Shown here: positions 52,892-61,256 of the stretch, piece by piece
Layout: each line of letters begins with the position of its first letter
How positions within the stretch are numbered: the stretch's first letter is position 1
Origin: Candidatus Omnitrophota bacterium
GTDB lineage: Bacteria; Omnitrophota; Omnitrophia; Omnitrophales; Aquincolibacteriaceae
Direction: 5' to 3'
NCBI GenBank assembly: GCA_030698625.1
Contig: JAUYMS010000003.1
Coordinates: forward strand, 1-64,000
DNA: 64,000 bases
Program-made: the position numbers and the translations under genes
The notes under the pieces: generated by a model
Database searches by the model: none
The model's input: the letters and a program-made list of their open reading frames with translations, nothing else
What the model was told of the DNA's origin: nothing

Positions 52892-53290
52892 GTGTTTCGC
52901 CACCGGCCCCTGCAATTAATCGACAAGGTGACCAAGAAGATTGCCGTGAACCGTTTGTTTGTGGCCGACGGGTTCTGGAGCCGCTTTCGCGGCTTGATCC
53001 TGCGCCCCAAAATAGAAGCCGACGCCGCGCTGCTGCTCGTACCCGCGGCCTCTATCCACACCTTTATGATGGGTTACGCCATTGACGTGGCCATGCTCAG
53101 TGAAACCGGCGAAGTCCTGAAAGTGGTGCCGAACGTTCGGCCCTGGCGGATTGTCAAAGGGGCGAAAGGCACCCGCGCTGTCTTGGAGTTCGCGGCCGGC
53201 GAGGCCGGGTTCGAGGCGGGGGCCCAGCTCAGGCTGCGCACAACGGGGATTCCCCCCCACTCGCTTCGTTTTCTCTGGGAAGCCGTTTAA
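52892..53290 (+). CDS. DUF192 family protein
   Basis: 132 residues from a GTG at 52892, two bases after the antiporter stop. The family pattern RFRGLILRPKIEADAALLLVP, then IHTFMMGYAIDVAMLSETGEVLKVV, is visible, with the F-M-x-x-x-I-D-V core strand. DUF192 proteins are small beta-barrels of unknown function, often exported; here no signal peptide is seen. Coupled expression with the exchanger is likely. Confidence 0.8.
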   Translation: MFRHRPLQLIDKVTKKIAVNRLFVADGFWSRFRGLILRPKIEADAALLLVPAASIHTFMMGYAIDVAMLSETGEVLKVVPNVRPWRIVKGAKGTRAVLEFAAGEAGFEAGAQLRLRTTGIPPHSLRFLWEAV

Positions 53291-53294
53291 ATTG

Positions 53295-53303
53295 TGCTAG
53301 AAT
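53295..53303 (+). promoter_or_regulatory. Extended -10 promoter of the sdhCAB operon
   Basis: TGCTAGAAT matches the TG-N-TAGAAT form also seen at 363-371. Expected transcription start near 53310, then GGAG at 53319-53322 and the sdhC ATG at 53329. Confidence 0.5.
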
Positions 53304-53328
53304 AAGGCCTTATAGATTGGAGCAACGG

Positions 53329-54021
53329 ATGTTAGCAGCAGGTTTTACGAAAAGTTCCGTCGGCAAGAAGTTGCTTATGGCTGCGACCGGCCTCATGTTG
53401 TTCGGGTTTGTGGTGGGGCATCTCCTCGGCAACCTGCAGATCTTCCTCGGCGCCAAAGTCCTCAACGAATATGCCGTCCACCTCCTCGAACTCGGCCCTC
53501 TTCTCTGGCTCATGCGCGGCGGTCTTCTGACAGCCCTTATCCTTCATATAGGCCTTGCGGTCAACCTCGCGCTCGAAAATCGCAAGGCACGCCCGACCGG
53601 TTATTCCTTTCGCGCGAGTGTCCAAACGACTTATGCCGCAAGGACCATGATGGTCTCCGGCGTCATTATTCTGGCTTATGTGGTTTATCACCTGCTTCAT
53701 TTCACTTTTCGGGTGACGAACCCCGAGATCTCAAGCCTGCACGATGCCGCCGGGCATCACGACGTTTACGCGATGGTGGTTCTCAGCTTTAAAGACCCGG
53801 TGATCTCCGGGGTCTATATCCTGGCACAGCTGCTTCTGGCTTCGCACTTGAGCCACGGCTTCGGCAGTATGTTTCAATCCCTGGGTTGGATCTGCGAAGG
53901 CAATGAATACTGCATGAAAAAGGTGAGCCTGGCGATCGGGGCTTTGATCGGGCTCGGCTACATCTCTATTCCCGCCGCGGTTCTCCTGAATATGCTGACC
54001 GTACCCGGAGGGGCAGGATGA
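53329..54021 (+). CDS. sdhC: Succinate dehydrogenase/fumarate reductase cytochrome b subunit
   Basis: Haem-bearing membrane anchor of complex II, B. subtilis/epsilon-type single-subunit form. 230 residues from the ATG at 53329 (GGAG with a 6-base gap; an in-frame TTG at 53317 overlaps that site). Five membrane helices with histidines placed as haem ligands ([41 protein letters not shown]). The N-terminus [19 protein letters not shown] is characteristic. It overlaps sdhA by four bases. Confidence 0.93.
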   Translation: MLAAGFTKSSVGKKLLMAATGLMLFGFVVGHLLGNLQIFLGAKVLNEYAVHLLELGPLLWLMRGGLLTALILHIGLAVNLALENRKARPTGYSFRASVQTTYAARTMMVSGVIILAYVVYHLLHFTFRVTNPEISSLHDAAGHHDVYAMVVLSFKDPVISGVYILAQLLLASHLSHGFGSMFQSLGWICEGNEYCMKKVSLAIGALIGLGYISIPAAVLLNMLTVPGGAG

Positions 54022-55937
54022 GCGTAACTCTCGACGCCAAGATTCCGAGCGGCCCGCTTGCCGACAAGTGGGACAAGCACAAGTTCGATATGAAACTTGT
54101 GAATCCCTCCAATAAGCGCAAATACAAGGTGATCATTGTGGGGTCGGGCCTGGCCGGGGGTGCGGCCGCGGCAACACTCGCCGAGCTGGGTTATGCGGTT
54201 GAGTGTTTTTGTTACCAGGACAGCCCGCGCCGAGCGCACAGTATTGCCGCGCAGGGCGGCATCAACGCCTCGAAGAATTACCAGAATGACGGCGACAGCG
54301 TGTTTCGCCTGTTCTACGACACCGTCAAAGGCGGCGACTTCCGCTCGCGTGAAGCCAATGTCTACCGCTTGTCGCAGGTGAGTGAAAACATCATTGATCA
54401 GTGCGTGGCGCAGGGTGTTCCCTTTGCGCGCGAATACAGCGGTTATCTTGGGAACCGTTCTTTTGGCGGGGCGCAGGTCTCGCGCACCTTTTACGCCCGC
54501 GGCCAAACGGGGCAGCAGCTCTTGCTCGGCGCTTACCAGGCACTCAGCCGCCAGATCGAACTCGGCAGAGTGCGGATGCATACGCGCGCTGAAATGCTCG
54601 ACGTCATTATCGTAAACGGTCACGCCAAGGGCATTGTGGTGCGCAACCTCGTCAGCGGTAAGACGAGCACCCACATGGCCGATGCCGTGGTGCTCGGCAC
54701 CGGCGGTTATGCCAATGTCTTCTATCTTTCAACCAATGCCAAAGGGTGTAACGTGACGGCGGCCTTTCGCGCCTATAAGCGGGGAGCGGCCTTTGCCAAC
54801 CCGTGTTACACGCAGATTCACCCGACCTGCATTCCGGCGAGCGGGCATTATCAGTCTAAGCTCACGCTCATGTCGGAGTCGCTGCGTAATGACGGGCGCG
54901 TGTGGGTGCCCAAATCCAAAAACGATAACCGCCCGGCCCTTCATATCGAAGAGCATGAGCGCGACTATTTCCTGGAACGCAAGTACCCGAGTTTCGGCAA
55001 CCTGGCCCCGCGTGACATTTCGTCGCGCAGCGCCAAAGAGGCCTGCGACGACGGGCGGGGTGTCGGCAAGACGGGTCTCGGGGTCTACCTTGATTTTGCC
55101 GACGCCATCAAACGGCTCGGCGAAGACACCATCCGCGAGCGCTATGGCAATCTCTTCCATATGTATGAAAAGATCACGGGCGAAAATCCCTACAAGATGC
55201 CGATGCGTATTTTTCCCGCGCCCCACTACACGATGGGCGGGCTCTGGGTCGACTACAACCTCATGAGTAATGTGCCCGGCCTGTATGTGATCGGTGAGGC
55301 CAATTTCTCTGACCACGGCGCGAATCGGCTCGGGGCAAGCGCGCTTATGCAGGGCCTGGCCGACGGCTATTTCGTATTGCCTTACACGATTGCCGACTAC
55401 CTGGCACGCATCAAGCCGGGCGAAGCAGGCGACTCGCCGCCCGAAGCGAAGGCCGCAGAAAAAGAGGCCGACAAGCAAACCAAAAGACTCCTGGCGGTCA
55501 AGGGAAAGACCACCGTCGATGAGTTTCACCGCAGGCTCGGGAAAATCATGTGGGACTATTGCGGCATGGCGAGAAACGCCGCAGGCCTGAAAAGAGCGCT
55601 TGGCGAGATCCCCGAGCTTCGCGAACGGTTTTGGGAAGACGTCAACGTGCTCGGCAGTGACAAGGAACTGAACCAAGCGCTCGAACGCGCCGGCCGGGTC
55701 GCCGACTTTCTTGAGTTTGCCGAAGTCATGTGCCACGACGCGCTCGAGCGCAATGAGTCTTGCGGCGGCCATTTCCGCGAAGAGTACCAAACCGAAGACG
55801 GCGAGGCCCTGCGCGACGACCAGAACTTTACCCACGTTTCAGCCTGGGAGTACCAGGGGGTGGGGGCCAAACCCTTGCTGCACAAGGAACCGCTCGTGTA
55901 CGAGAATGTCAAGTTAGCCACAAGGAGCTATAAATAA
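54018..55937 (+). CDS. sdhA: Succinate dehydrogenase/fumarate reductase flavoprotein subunit
   Basis: Catalyses succinate/fumarate interconversion with FAD. 639 residues. FAD-binding [17 protein letters not shown], the histidine for covalent FAD in [61 protein letters not shown] and [14 protein letters not shown]. The size and the fusion-free N-terminus (about 30 residues before the FAD motif) fit the B-type enzymes that pair with a five-helix cytochrome. Direction (oxidation or fumarate reduction) cannot be decided from sequence. Confidence 0.96.
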   Translation: MSVTLDAKIPSGPLADKWDKHKFDMKLVNPSNKRKYKVIIVGSGLAGGAAAATLAELGYAVECFCYQDSPRRAHSIAAQGGINASKNYQNDGDSVFRLFYDTVKGGDFRSREANVYRLSQVSENIIDQCVAQGVPFAREYSGYLGNRSFGGAQVSRTFYARGQTGQQLLLGAYQALSRQIELGRVRMHTRAEMLDVIIVNGHAKGIVVRNLVSGKTSTHMADAVVLGTGGYANVFYLSTNAKGCNVTAAFRAYKRGAAFANPCYTQIHPTCIPASGHYQSKLTLMSESLRNDGRVWVPKSKNDNRPALHIEEHERDYFLERKYPSFGNLAPRDISSRSAKEACDDGRGVGKTGLGVYLDFADAIKRLGEDTIRERYGNLFHMYEKITGENPYKMPMRIFPAPHYTMGGLWVDYNLMSNVPGLYVIGEANFSDHGANRLGASALMQGLADGYFVLPYTIADYLARIKPGEAGDSPPEAKAAEKEADKQTKRLLAVKGKTTVDEFHRRLGKIMWDYCGMARNAAGLKRALGEIPELRERFWEDVNVLGSDKELNQALERAGRVADFLEFAEVMCHDALERNESCGGHFREEYQTEDGEALRDDQNFTHVSAWEYQGVGAKPLLHKEPLVYENVKLATRSYK

Positions 55938-56680
55938 TGAATCTCACCCTGCACGTCTGGCGGCAGAAAAGCGCCGATCTCGGCGGCGAGATGGTCAGGT
56001 ACGACGCCAAAGATATCAGCCCCGACATGTCGTTTCTCGAAATGCTCGATGTCGTTAATGAAGGGCTCGACCAAAAGGGCGAAGAGCCGATCGCCTTCGA
56101 CCACGACTGCCGCGAGGGGATTTGCGGGATGTGTTCGCTTACGATCAACGGCATTCCGCACGGGCCGGACCGCGGCACGACAGTGTGCCAACTGCATATG
56201 CGCCGTTTCAAAGACGGAGATTCCATTCATATTGAGCCGTGGCGCGCCAAAGCCTTTCCGGTGATCAAAGACTTGATCGTCGACCGCACGGCTTTTGACA
56301 ACATCATTCGTGCCGGCGGCTATATTTCGGCCTCGACCGGCGGGGTGCCCGACGCCAATGCCATTCTTATCCCCAAGAAAAATGCCGACGACGCCATGGA
56401 CGCCGCGGCGTGTATCGGCTGCGGGGCCTGTGTGGCGGCCTGCCCGAACGCCTCGGCCATGCTGTTTGTGGCCGCGAAGGTCTCACACCTGGCGCTTTTG
56501 CCGCAGGGTGCGGTGGAGGCCGGCACCCGCGTTAAGAAGATGATTTCCAAAATGGATGAAGAAGGGTTCGGCGCTTGCACCAACCACTTCGAGTGTGAAG
56601 CGGCTTGTCCGAAAGAGATCAGCGTGAAGTTCATCGGCAAGATGAACCGTGAGTTCCTCAAGGCTTCCGTTAAGAAATAA
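55937..56680 (+). CDS. sdhB: Succinate dehydrogenase/fumarate reductase iron-sulfur subunit
   Basis: Electron-transfer subunit, 247 residues, sharing one base with the sdhA stop. Ligand sets: CREGICGMC for [2Fe-2S], [12 protein letters not shown] for [4Fe-4S] and [15 protein letters not shown] for the third cluster. All required cysteines are present. Confidence 0.96.
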   Translation: MNLTLHVWRQKSADLGGEMVRYDAKDISPDMSFLEMLDVVNEGLDQKGEEPIAFDHDCREGICGMCSLTINGIPHGPDRGTTVCQLHMRRFKDGDSIHIEPWRAKAFPVIKDLIVDRTAFDNIIRAGGYISASTGGVPDANAILIPKKNADDAMDAAACIGCGACVAACPNASAMLFVAAKVSHLALLPQGAVEAGTRVKKMISKMDEEGFGACTNHFECEAACPKEISVKFIGKMNREFLKASVKK

Positions 56681-56698
56681 CCCCCCGCAGGTATTCTA

Positions 56699-57292
56699 AT
56701 GATGATTTGCTGTCTTGATTTAGAAGGTGTTTTGGTTCCCGAAGTATGGATCAATGTCGCGAGGAAGACGGGTATTAAAGACCTGCTTCTGACCACCCGC
56801 GATATCCCCGACTACAACGTGCTCATGCGCTACCGCCTGAAGATCCTCAAAAAACACGGCCTCCGCCTGCCGGATATCCAGCGGGTGATCGCTCGGATGA
56901 GGCCGCTTCCGGGGGCGAAAACCTTCCTAAACCGGCTCCGGGCCCGCACCCAGGTCATCATCCTCTCAGACACCTTTTACGAGTTTGCCGACCCCCTGAT
57001 GCGCCAAATCGGCTACCCGACGCTCTTCTGCAACCGGCTCAAAGTGGCCAAATCCGGCCTCATTACCGGTTATAAGTTAAGGCAGAGCAATGGGAAAGAG
57101 AAAGCGGTCCGGGGCCTGCGGAAGCTTGGGTTCGAGGTCCGGGCGGCCGGAGACTCCTATAACGATCTGACGATGCTAAAATCGGCAAATCGTGGTATTC
57201 TATTCAACCCGCCGGCCGCAATCCGGCGTAAATACAAGCGGTTCCCGGTGACCCGCACGCATGCGGCATTACTGAAGCAGCTGTTAAAATAA
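56699..57292 (+). CDS. thrH: HAD-type phosphatase, ThrH-like (phosphoserine phosphatase / homoserine kinase)
   Basis: 197 residues. The N-terminus CLDLEGVLVPEVWINVA replaces the usual DxDxT of HAD enzymes with DLEG, as in ThrH of Pseudomonas, which has phosphoserine phosphatase and phosphoserine:homoserine phosphotransferase activity. Also seen: TTRDIPDYNVLM, VIILSDTFYEFADPLMRQIGYPTLFCN and AAGDSYNDLTML with the Mg2+ aspartates. Two adjacent ATG codons make the start uncertain by one residue. It follows sdhB by 18 bases. Confidence 0.88.
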   Translation: MMICCLDLEGVLVPEVWINVARKTGIKDLLLTTRDIPDYNVLMRYRLKILKKHGLRLPDIQRVIARMRPLPGAKTFLNRLRARTQVIILSDTFYEFADPLMRQIGYPTLFCNRLKVAKSGLITGYKLRQSNGKEKAVRGLRKLGFEVRAAGDSYNDLTMLKSANRGILFNPPAAIRRKYKRFPVTRTHAALLKQLLK

Positions 57293-57314
57293 GGAAAGTT
57301 GAGGATTATTCGTC

Positions 57315-57476
57315 ATGGCAAAAGAAGGCGCCAGAGTTAACGTGCAAATGAGAAGTCCCGAGAGCGGCCACACCTACTGGACCTCGAAGAACAAGCGTAC
57401 GACGACCGAGCGTTTAGAGCTCAAAAAGTACGACCCCAAAGTCCGTAAACACGTCGTCTATAAAGAGAAGAAGTAA
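57315..57476 (+). CDS. rpmG: 50S ribosomal protein L33 (bL33)
   Basis: 53 residues from the ATG at 57315 with GAGGA at 57301-57305. The family core [20 protein letters not shown] followed by [16 protein letters not shown] is plain. The zinc-binding cysteines of the other bL33 form are absent, so this is the cysteine-free type. It lies three bases before the Trm112-like gene. Confidence 0.93.
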   Translation: MAKEGARVNVQMRSPESGHTYWTSKNKRTTTERLELKKYDPKVRKHVVYKEKK

Positions 57477-57479
57477 TTC

Positions 57480-57737
57480 ATGGTCGATAAAGAGCTGCTG
57501 GACATTCTTGTCTGTCCGGAGACCAAACAGGACCTGACTTTGGCCGATGAGGCCCTTGTCGATAAGATCAACGCCCGCATTGCCGCGGGCACGCTCATGA
57601 ACCGCTGCGGGCAAAAGGTAGAAGGCAAGATCGACTACGGCCTCGTGCGCAGTGACAAAAAGTTCCTCTATATTATCCGAGACGATATCCCCGTCATGCT
57701 GATCGACGAGGCGATCGCCCTCGAGGGCATCCTGTGA
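57480..57737 (+). CDS. Trm112 family protein
   Basis: 85 residues. The N-terminal DILVCPETKQDLTLAD and the C-terminal FLYIIRDDIPVMLIDEA match the Trm112/YcaR small zinc-finger-like family; in eukaryotes and archaea Trm112 activates several RNA and protein methyltransferases, while bacterial members are little studied. The stop overlaps the next gene by four bases (GTGA), so the two are translationally coupled. Confidence 0.88.
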   Translation: MVDKELLDILVCPETKQDLTLADEALVDKINARIAAGTLMNRCGQKVEGKIDYGLVRSDKKFLYIIRDDIPVMLIDEAIALEGIL

Positions 57738-58735
57738 GCCCACAGGCGCCCAGCCCAACTAAAGAAAAAACCGTCCGACAATTTATAGAGCAGAACTACC
57801 GCCACTTCAACTCAGCCGTTGTCGTGGATGCGGCCCGCGCCTACGAAACACACATCAATGCCGGCAACAAGATGATGATCACCCTGGGCGGCGCCATGAG
57901 CACGGCCGAACTCGGCATCTCGCTCGCCGAGATGATCCGCCAGGATAAGGTGCATGCCGTCTGCTCGACCGGCGCCAATCTCGAAGAAGACATCTTCAAC
58001 CTGGTCGCCCACTCGCATTACGAGCGCGTGCCCGGCTACCGTGACCTAACGCCTGAAGACGAGATCAAACTCCGCGACAGTGGCAGGAATCGCGTGACCG
58101 ACACCTGCATCCCCGAAGAAGAGGCGATGCGCCGAATCGAGAGGAAGATCCTCGAGCTGTGGAGCAAAGCGGCTGACGGAGGCCTAAGGTTTTTCCCCTA
58201 CGAATTTATTTATCAGCTGATCCGGAGCGGCACACTCAAAGAACACTATGAGATCGACCCGAAAGACTCGTGGGTCGTTGCCGCCTGTGAAAAAGGCATC
58301 CCCATCTTTACCCCCGGCTGGGAAGACTCCACCCTCGGGAACTGCTTCGTCGCAGGCGTCATCAAGGGCACCATTAAGACTTATGACTGCGTCAAATCCG
58401 GCCTCGAGCAAATGGGCTACCTGGTCGACTGGTACAAACAGAAATCCATGGCCAACTCGATCGGCTTCTTCCAGATCGGCGGCGGCATCTCGGGCGACTT
58501 CCCGATCTGTGTCGTGCCGCTCATCATCCAGGACCTCAAACACAAAGACTGCAAGCTCTGGAGCTACTTCTGCCAGATCTCCGATTCCACCACTTCATAC
58601 GGCTCATACAGCGGCGCGGTACCCAATGAAAAAATCACCTGGCACAAACTCGATGCATCAACCCCACGCTTCGTCATCGAGTCCGACGCAACCATCGTCG
58701 CACCCCTTATCTTTGCGTACGTTTTGAATAAATAG
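57734..58735 (+). CDS. Deoxyhypusine-synthase-like protein (possible homospermidine synthase)
   Basis: 333 residues from a GTG at 57734. The NAD-binding fold of deoxyhypusine synthase is recognisable: NKMMITLGGAMSTAELG, VCSTGANLEED, PIFTPGWEDSTLGN, and the SDSTTSYGSYSGAVPNEKITWHKL segment. The catalytic lysine that forms the enzyme-imine in eukaryotic and archaeal enzymes (GGG-x-x-K-H) is missing: residues 249-257 read GGGISGDFP. Since bacteria lack eIF5A, members of this branch are thought to act on small polyamines, for example as homospermidine synthases. That role is inference here. Coupled to the Trm112-like gene. Confidence 0.85.
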   Translation: MSPQAPSPTKEKTVRQFIEQNYRHFNSAVVVDAARAYETHINAGNKMMITLGGAMSTAELGISLAEMIRQDKVHAVCSTGANLEEDIFNLVAHSHYERVPGYRDLTPEDEIKLRDSGRNRVTDTCIPEEEAMRRIERKILELWSKAADGGLRFFPYEFIYQLIRSGTLKEHYEIDPKDSWVVAACEKGIPIFTPGWEDSTLGNCFVAGVIKGTIKTYDCVKSGLEQMGYLVDWYKQKSMANSIGFFQIGGGISGDFPICVVPLIIQDLKHKDCKLWSYFCQISDSTTSYGSYSGAVPNEKITWHKLDASTPRFVIESDATIVAPLIFAYVLNK

Positions 58736-58764
58736 GACAGTATTATCCCGGGGACCGTTGCCGC

Positions 58765-58911
58765 TGTCATCCCGAGGCCCACGGCCACTGTCATCCTGAG
58801 CCCGCCGAAGGCGGGCGAAGGATCTCGCAACACTGTACGCTGTCATTCTGAGGGCTGCAGGCCCGAAGAATCTCTGACATACGTTTGTCATTGAGGGCCG
58901 AAGGATCTCGC
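58765..58911 (+). repeat. Four degenerate copies of an intergenic TGTCATYCTGAG repeat
   Basis: Copies begin at 58765, 58789, 58841 and 58886 with TGTCAT and, except the first, end in CGAAGRATCTC. The second (58789-58828) contains the hairpin CCCGCC-GAA-GGCGGG. An inverted copy lies at 63073-63112. Such elements are common dispersed repeats; here they mark the border between the conserved cluster and the accessory end. Confidence 0.75.
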
Positions 58912-58949
58912 GAAGTCTAACTAAAACCACAAGAACAAAGGATAAAAAA

Positions 58950-59090
58950 ATGGCTGGCACTCACGCTAGGCGCACAAAGAGCTTTAACCAATTGAGTTCC
59001 AAGCAAAGTCGTTCTGTAATTTCACGCACGACGAGGCTCATGAAACAATATAAGACCGCACACGAAAGACTCAAGCGGGCAGGCCGCTAA
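58950..59090 (+). CDS. Small basic protein, 46 aa, unknown
   Basis: ATG at 58950 with AAAGGA at about 58937-58942. The product starts MAGTHARRTKSFNQLSSK and ends HERLKRAGR, with many Arg and Lys residues and no cysteine or membrane segment. A strong hairpin follows at 59103-59146, supporting a transcribed unit. The composition suggests nucleic-acid or ribosome binding, but I recognise no family. Confidence 0.5.
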   Translation: MAGTHARRTKSFNQLSSKQSRSVISRTTRLMKQYKTAHERLKRAGR

Positions 59091-59102
59091 TACGGGACAC
59101 TG

Positions 59103-59146
59103 TTCTCCCGAGCCTCCGGTTTAAAGAACCGTAGGCTCGGAGAGAA
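59103..59146 (+). terminator. Long hairpin after the small basic gene
   Basis: CCGAGCCT (59108-59115) pairs with AGGCTCGG (59133-59140), continued inward by CGGTT/AACCG and outward by TTCTC/GAGAA with one bulge. It is a strong stem, but the T-run of a classical intrinsic terminator is missing. Confidence 0.55.
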
Positions 59147-59160
59147 CGAGTATCGCAAGT

Positions 59161-60000
59161 GTGTCAGATCAATACCACGACATGAAGAAGCCATCAGATA
59201 TTAGCATTGTCATATGCGCGCGCTGTTCGGAGGCGAACAAGATCTACTATGCCCGGTGCTGGAAATGCAGCGATCCTATAGAGAAACCAAACCAGCCTGC
59301 ATTGCCGGCTCAGCAGGCGACAGTAGCTAAAGTGGATAAGCTGCCCGGTGCAGACGCAATCTTAAGAGCCTACAAAACTGTGCTGAGTAGTGAAACCAGG
59401 GGTTCGAACGTGTGGCCGCAGAGTGCCTTACCCTATCCTCTTAATGATGTAAAACATGCAATCGTTGAGGAATTTACAAAGTGCGCCGATGGGGATGGTG
59501 CTCAAAAAGAACTATTGAGGAAACTTTATGCCCAGTTGGCTAATTTTGTGAGCGATGGCGACGCTAAGGAATTCGGAAATCACGGAATGGACCCTGAATG
59601 GCATACGGACATTGTCGAGAGGATTGGCCGCACGAAGACTCAGTATGACAAGGAGATTCAATCAGTGGAAAGCGAAATAAAGAGGCTTGCAGCTGAAAAT
59701 AATATTGAACAGCGTGGACGCCGTGACAGTATAGCAGAAGCTGTAAGGCGGCTGACGAATAAGAAACAACTAATGGCTGCTTGGATCATATCGACACTCC
59801 TATTCGTGGTAGTGCTATTTGCGCCAAGAGATCACCTGGTGCAAGGACCTGGGGGGCGTGTTTTTAGAATTACCGAAAAAACCGACATCCTGTATAAAAG
59901 TGCGATTCCTTCAATACAATGGGATACTGTTTTGCAGAGGTCTTTTTTGATCCTAATCATCGGAAGTATGTTTGTTTACACCCTAAGAGATAAAAAATGA
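59161..60000 (+). CDS. Zinc-ribbon, coiled-coil membrane protein of unknown function
   Basis: 279 residues from a GTG at 59161 (an ATG at 59182 is a possible alternative; neither has a clear ribosome site). An N-terminal zinc ribbon has Cys19-x-x-Cys22 and Cys33-x-x-Cys36. A polar middle leads to a coiled coil at about 160-200 (TQYDKEIQSVESEIKRLAAE). Two membrane segments follow near the C-terminus, MAAWIISTLLFVVVLFAP and FLILIIGSMFVYTL. The base composition is more AT-rich than the genes upstream, consistent with an acquired region. No family recognised. Confidence 0.65.
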   Translation: MSDQYHDMKKPSDISIVICARCSEANKIYYARCWKCSDPIEKPNQPALPAQQATVAKVDKLPGADAILRAYKTVLSSETRGSNVWPQSALPYPLNDVKHAIVEEFTKCADGDGAQKELLRKLYAQLANFVSDGDAKEFGNHGMDPEWHTDIVERIGRTKTQYDKEIQSVESEIKRLAAENNIEQRGRRDSIAEAVRRLTNKKQLMAAWIISTLLFVVVLFAPRDHLVQGPGGRVFRITEKTDILYKSAIPSIQWDTVLQRSFLILIIGSMFVYTLRDKK

Positions 60001-60282
60001 GATGCTCATCGCACATATTTTTATCCGGTAACCTTAGTTAGGTGACAGACACGAAAAAAGGGGACACAGAGTAAGGTGCCGCATAGAAGGGCCCGGGTAC
60101 CGAGCAGTTAACCGGACGGCATCTGGCGGGGACACGTTAAAAATTCCGGTATCAGTTCTCCTGGGTAGATGGGGACAGTCCCCAGAGGGCCAGGTTCAAT
60201 TGTGCGGCCGGCCGCACAATTCAACAGTTAGGTGACACCAAAAAGAGGGACAGTCGTTAGTTCCGGTGTTACGGTGTTAAGA
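60001..60282. repeat. Non-coding repeat-rich stretch with a perfect 24-bp palindrome
   Basis: No gene is seen. It contains a perfect palindrome at 60198-60221 centred on GGCCGGCC, a GGGGAC-A-GTCCCC inverted repeat at 60171-60183, two AGGTGACA...GGGACA-like blocks (about 60040-60065 and 60230-60252) and GGGTACC followed by GTTAACCGG at 60095-60115, which resembles the sequence right of the IS element. It is probably scar DNA from repeated insertions. Confidence 0.6.
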
Positions 60283-60354
60283 GGTACCGGGAACTGGTTT
60301 CATAAGTCCTTGTAAGTAGTTGTCGATAAAAGACTCAAGGGAGGGAACAGCCCT

Positions 60355-61103
60355 ATGAGTCGCGCCATATATTTAAGTGAAAGACAGTGGAAAATGATTG
60401 AGCCATTGCTTCCCCAGTTAAAAAGTAATGGCCGGCCTTGGAAAAATAACCGAGCCGTTCTTGAAGGAATCCTTTGGGTACTTCGAAGCGGAGCAAGATG
60501 GAAAGATCTACCCAGGGAGTATCCAAGCCCAAGTACCTGTTGGAGACGATTAAGAGATTGGGAAGCACAAGGTGTTTGGGAACAAATCTGGCAAAGTTTT
60601 ATTCGGCAGTTAGATAAGCGGCGAAGAATCCAATGGGCACAGTGTTTTATGGACGGCCACTTTATCGTGGCTAAAAAAGGGGCTCTAAAGTCGATTACGC
60701 AAGGCGGGGCAAGGGTTCGAAGCTTATGGTGGTGGTGGACGGCAAAGGAATTCCTTTGGCAGTGGCCCTTCACGGAGCCGGTCCTCACGAGCAAATCTCG
60801 ATCCAGAAGCTGGCGCGCAAGCCAGAGCGTTTGATTGGTGACAAGGCTTACGATTCGAAAGCCTTGCGAGCAAAACTTAAGAGCCAAAACATTAATTTGA
60901 TTGTTCCACCTAGAAGATGTACGAGTAAGACGGTGCAAGACGGACGCTCGCTTCGCCGGAACAAACATCGGTGGAAAATTGAACGCACGATGTCTTGGCT
61001 TGGAAACTACCGGCGTTTGGTGGTTCGTTGGGAAACCAACGATAAAATGTATCAAGCTTTTGTCCATATTGCTTGTGCCTTAATCACTTACCGATGCTTA
61101 TGA
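60355..61103 (+). CDS. IS5-family transposase made by -1 ribosomal frameshifting
   Basis: Frame A opens with the ATG at 60355 (MSRAIYLSERQWKMIEPLLP; helix-turn-helix GILWVLRSGARWKDLP) and carries the first catalytic aspartate in CFMDGHF. At A6G (60673-60679) a -1 slip on A-AAA-AAG continues in frame B as RGSKVDYARRGKGSKLMVV, then VDGKGIPLAV, GDKAYDSKALR with the second aspartate and RWKIERTMSWLGNYRR with the catalytic glutamate. Without slipping, frame A ends at 60834 in unrelated residues. The fused product of about 250 residues is complete, so the element may still move. Confidence 0.88.
60673..60679 (+). other. Slippery heptamer for programmed -1 frameshift
   Basis: A-AAA-AAG in the frame-A phase; both tRNAs can re-pair after a one-base backward slip, and the new frame restores the conserved K-x-G-S-K-V...KGSKLMVVVDG block of IS5 transposases. 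Confidence 0.8.
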
Positions 61104-61120
61104 AACCGGTTCCGGGTACC

Positions 61121-61256
61121 AAAGGGACAGGTAACCGGTAAGTATCTTAAGGAGTGATTGTCAAAGGGATGAGGGCACGATAACTGGACGCCGGCCCGTA
61201 AGTTCATCTTCAAACCGAAATGGGCTAAAAAAGCTGAGGCGCTACGTTTAATTTCA
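61121..61256. other. Spacer right of the IS element
   Basis: Begins with AAAGGGACAGGTAACCGG, related to sequence at 62619 and to 60095-60115. No gene or convincing promoter is visible before the ATG at 61257. Confidence 0.4.

Larger units (their letters stand above)
60283..61120 (+). mobile_element. IS5-family insertion sequence, 838 bp, apparently intact
   Basis: The ends are 24-base inverted repeats: 60283-60306 and the complement of 61097-61120 differ at two positions (both begin GGTACC and end GTTTCATAAG). Between them is one transposase gene in two frames. Length and gene layout fit the IS427-type group of IS5. No clear target duplication is visible because both flanks are themselves repeat-like. 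Confidence 0.85.

Noticed and set aside
58765-58911. CRISPR array
   Set aside because: The copies are few, unequal in length and spacing, and belong to a dispersed intergenic repeat family; no cas genes are present.
60684-60834. Frame-A tail of the transposase as a separate protein end
   Set aside because: Residues after the slippery site (RSLWWWWTAKEFLWQW) match nothing in the family; the -1 frame carries the conserved block.
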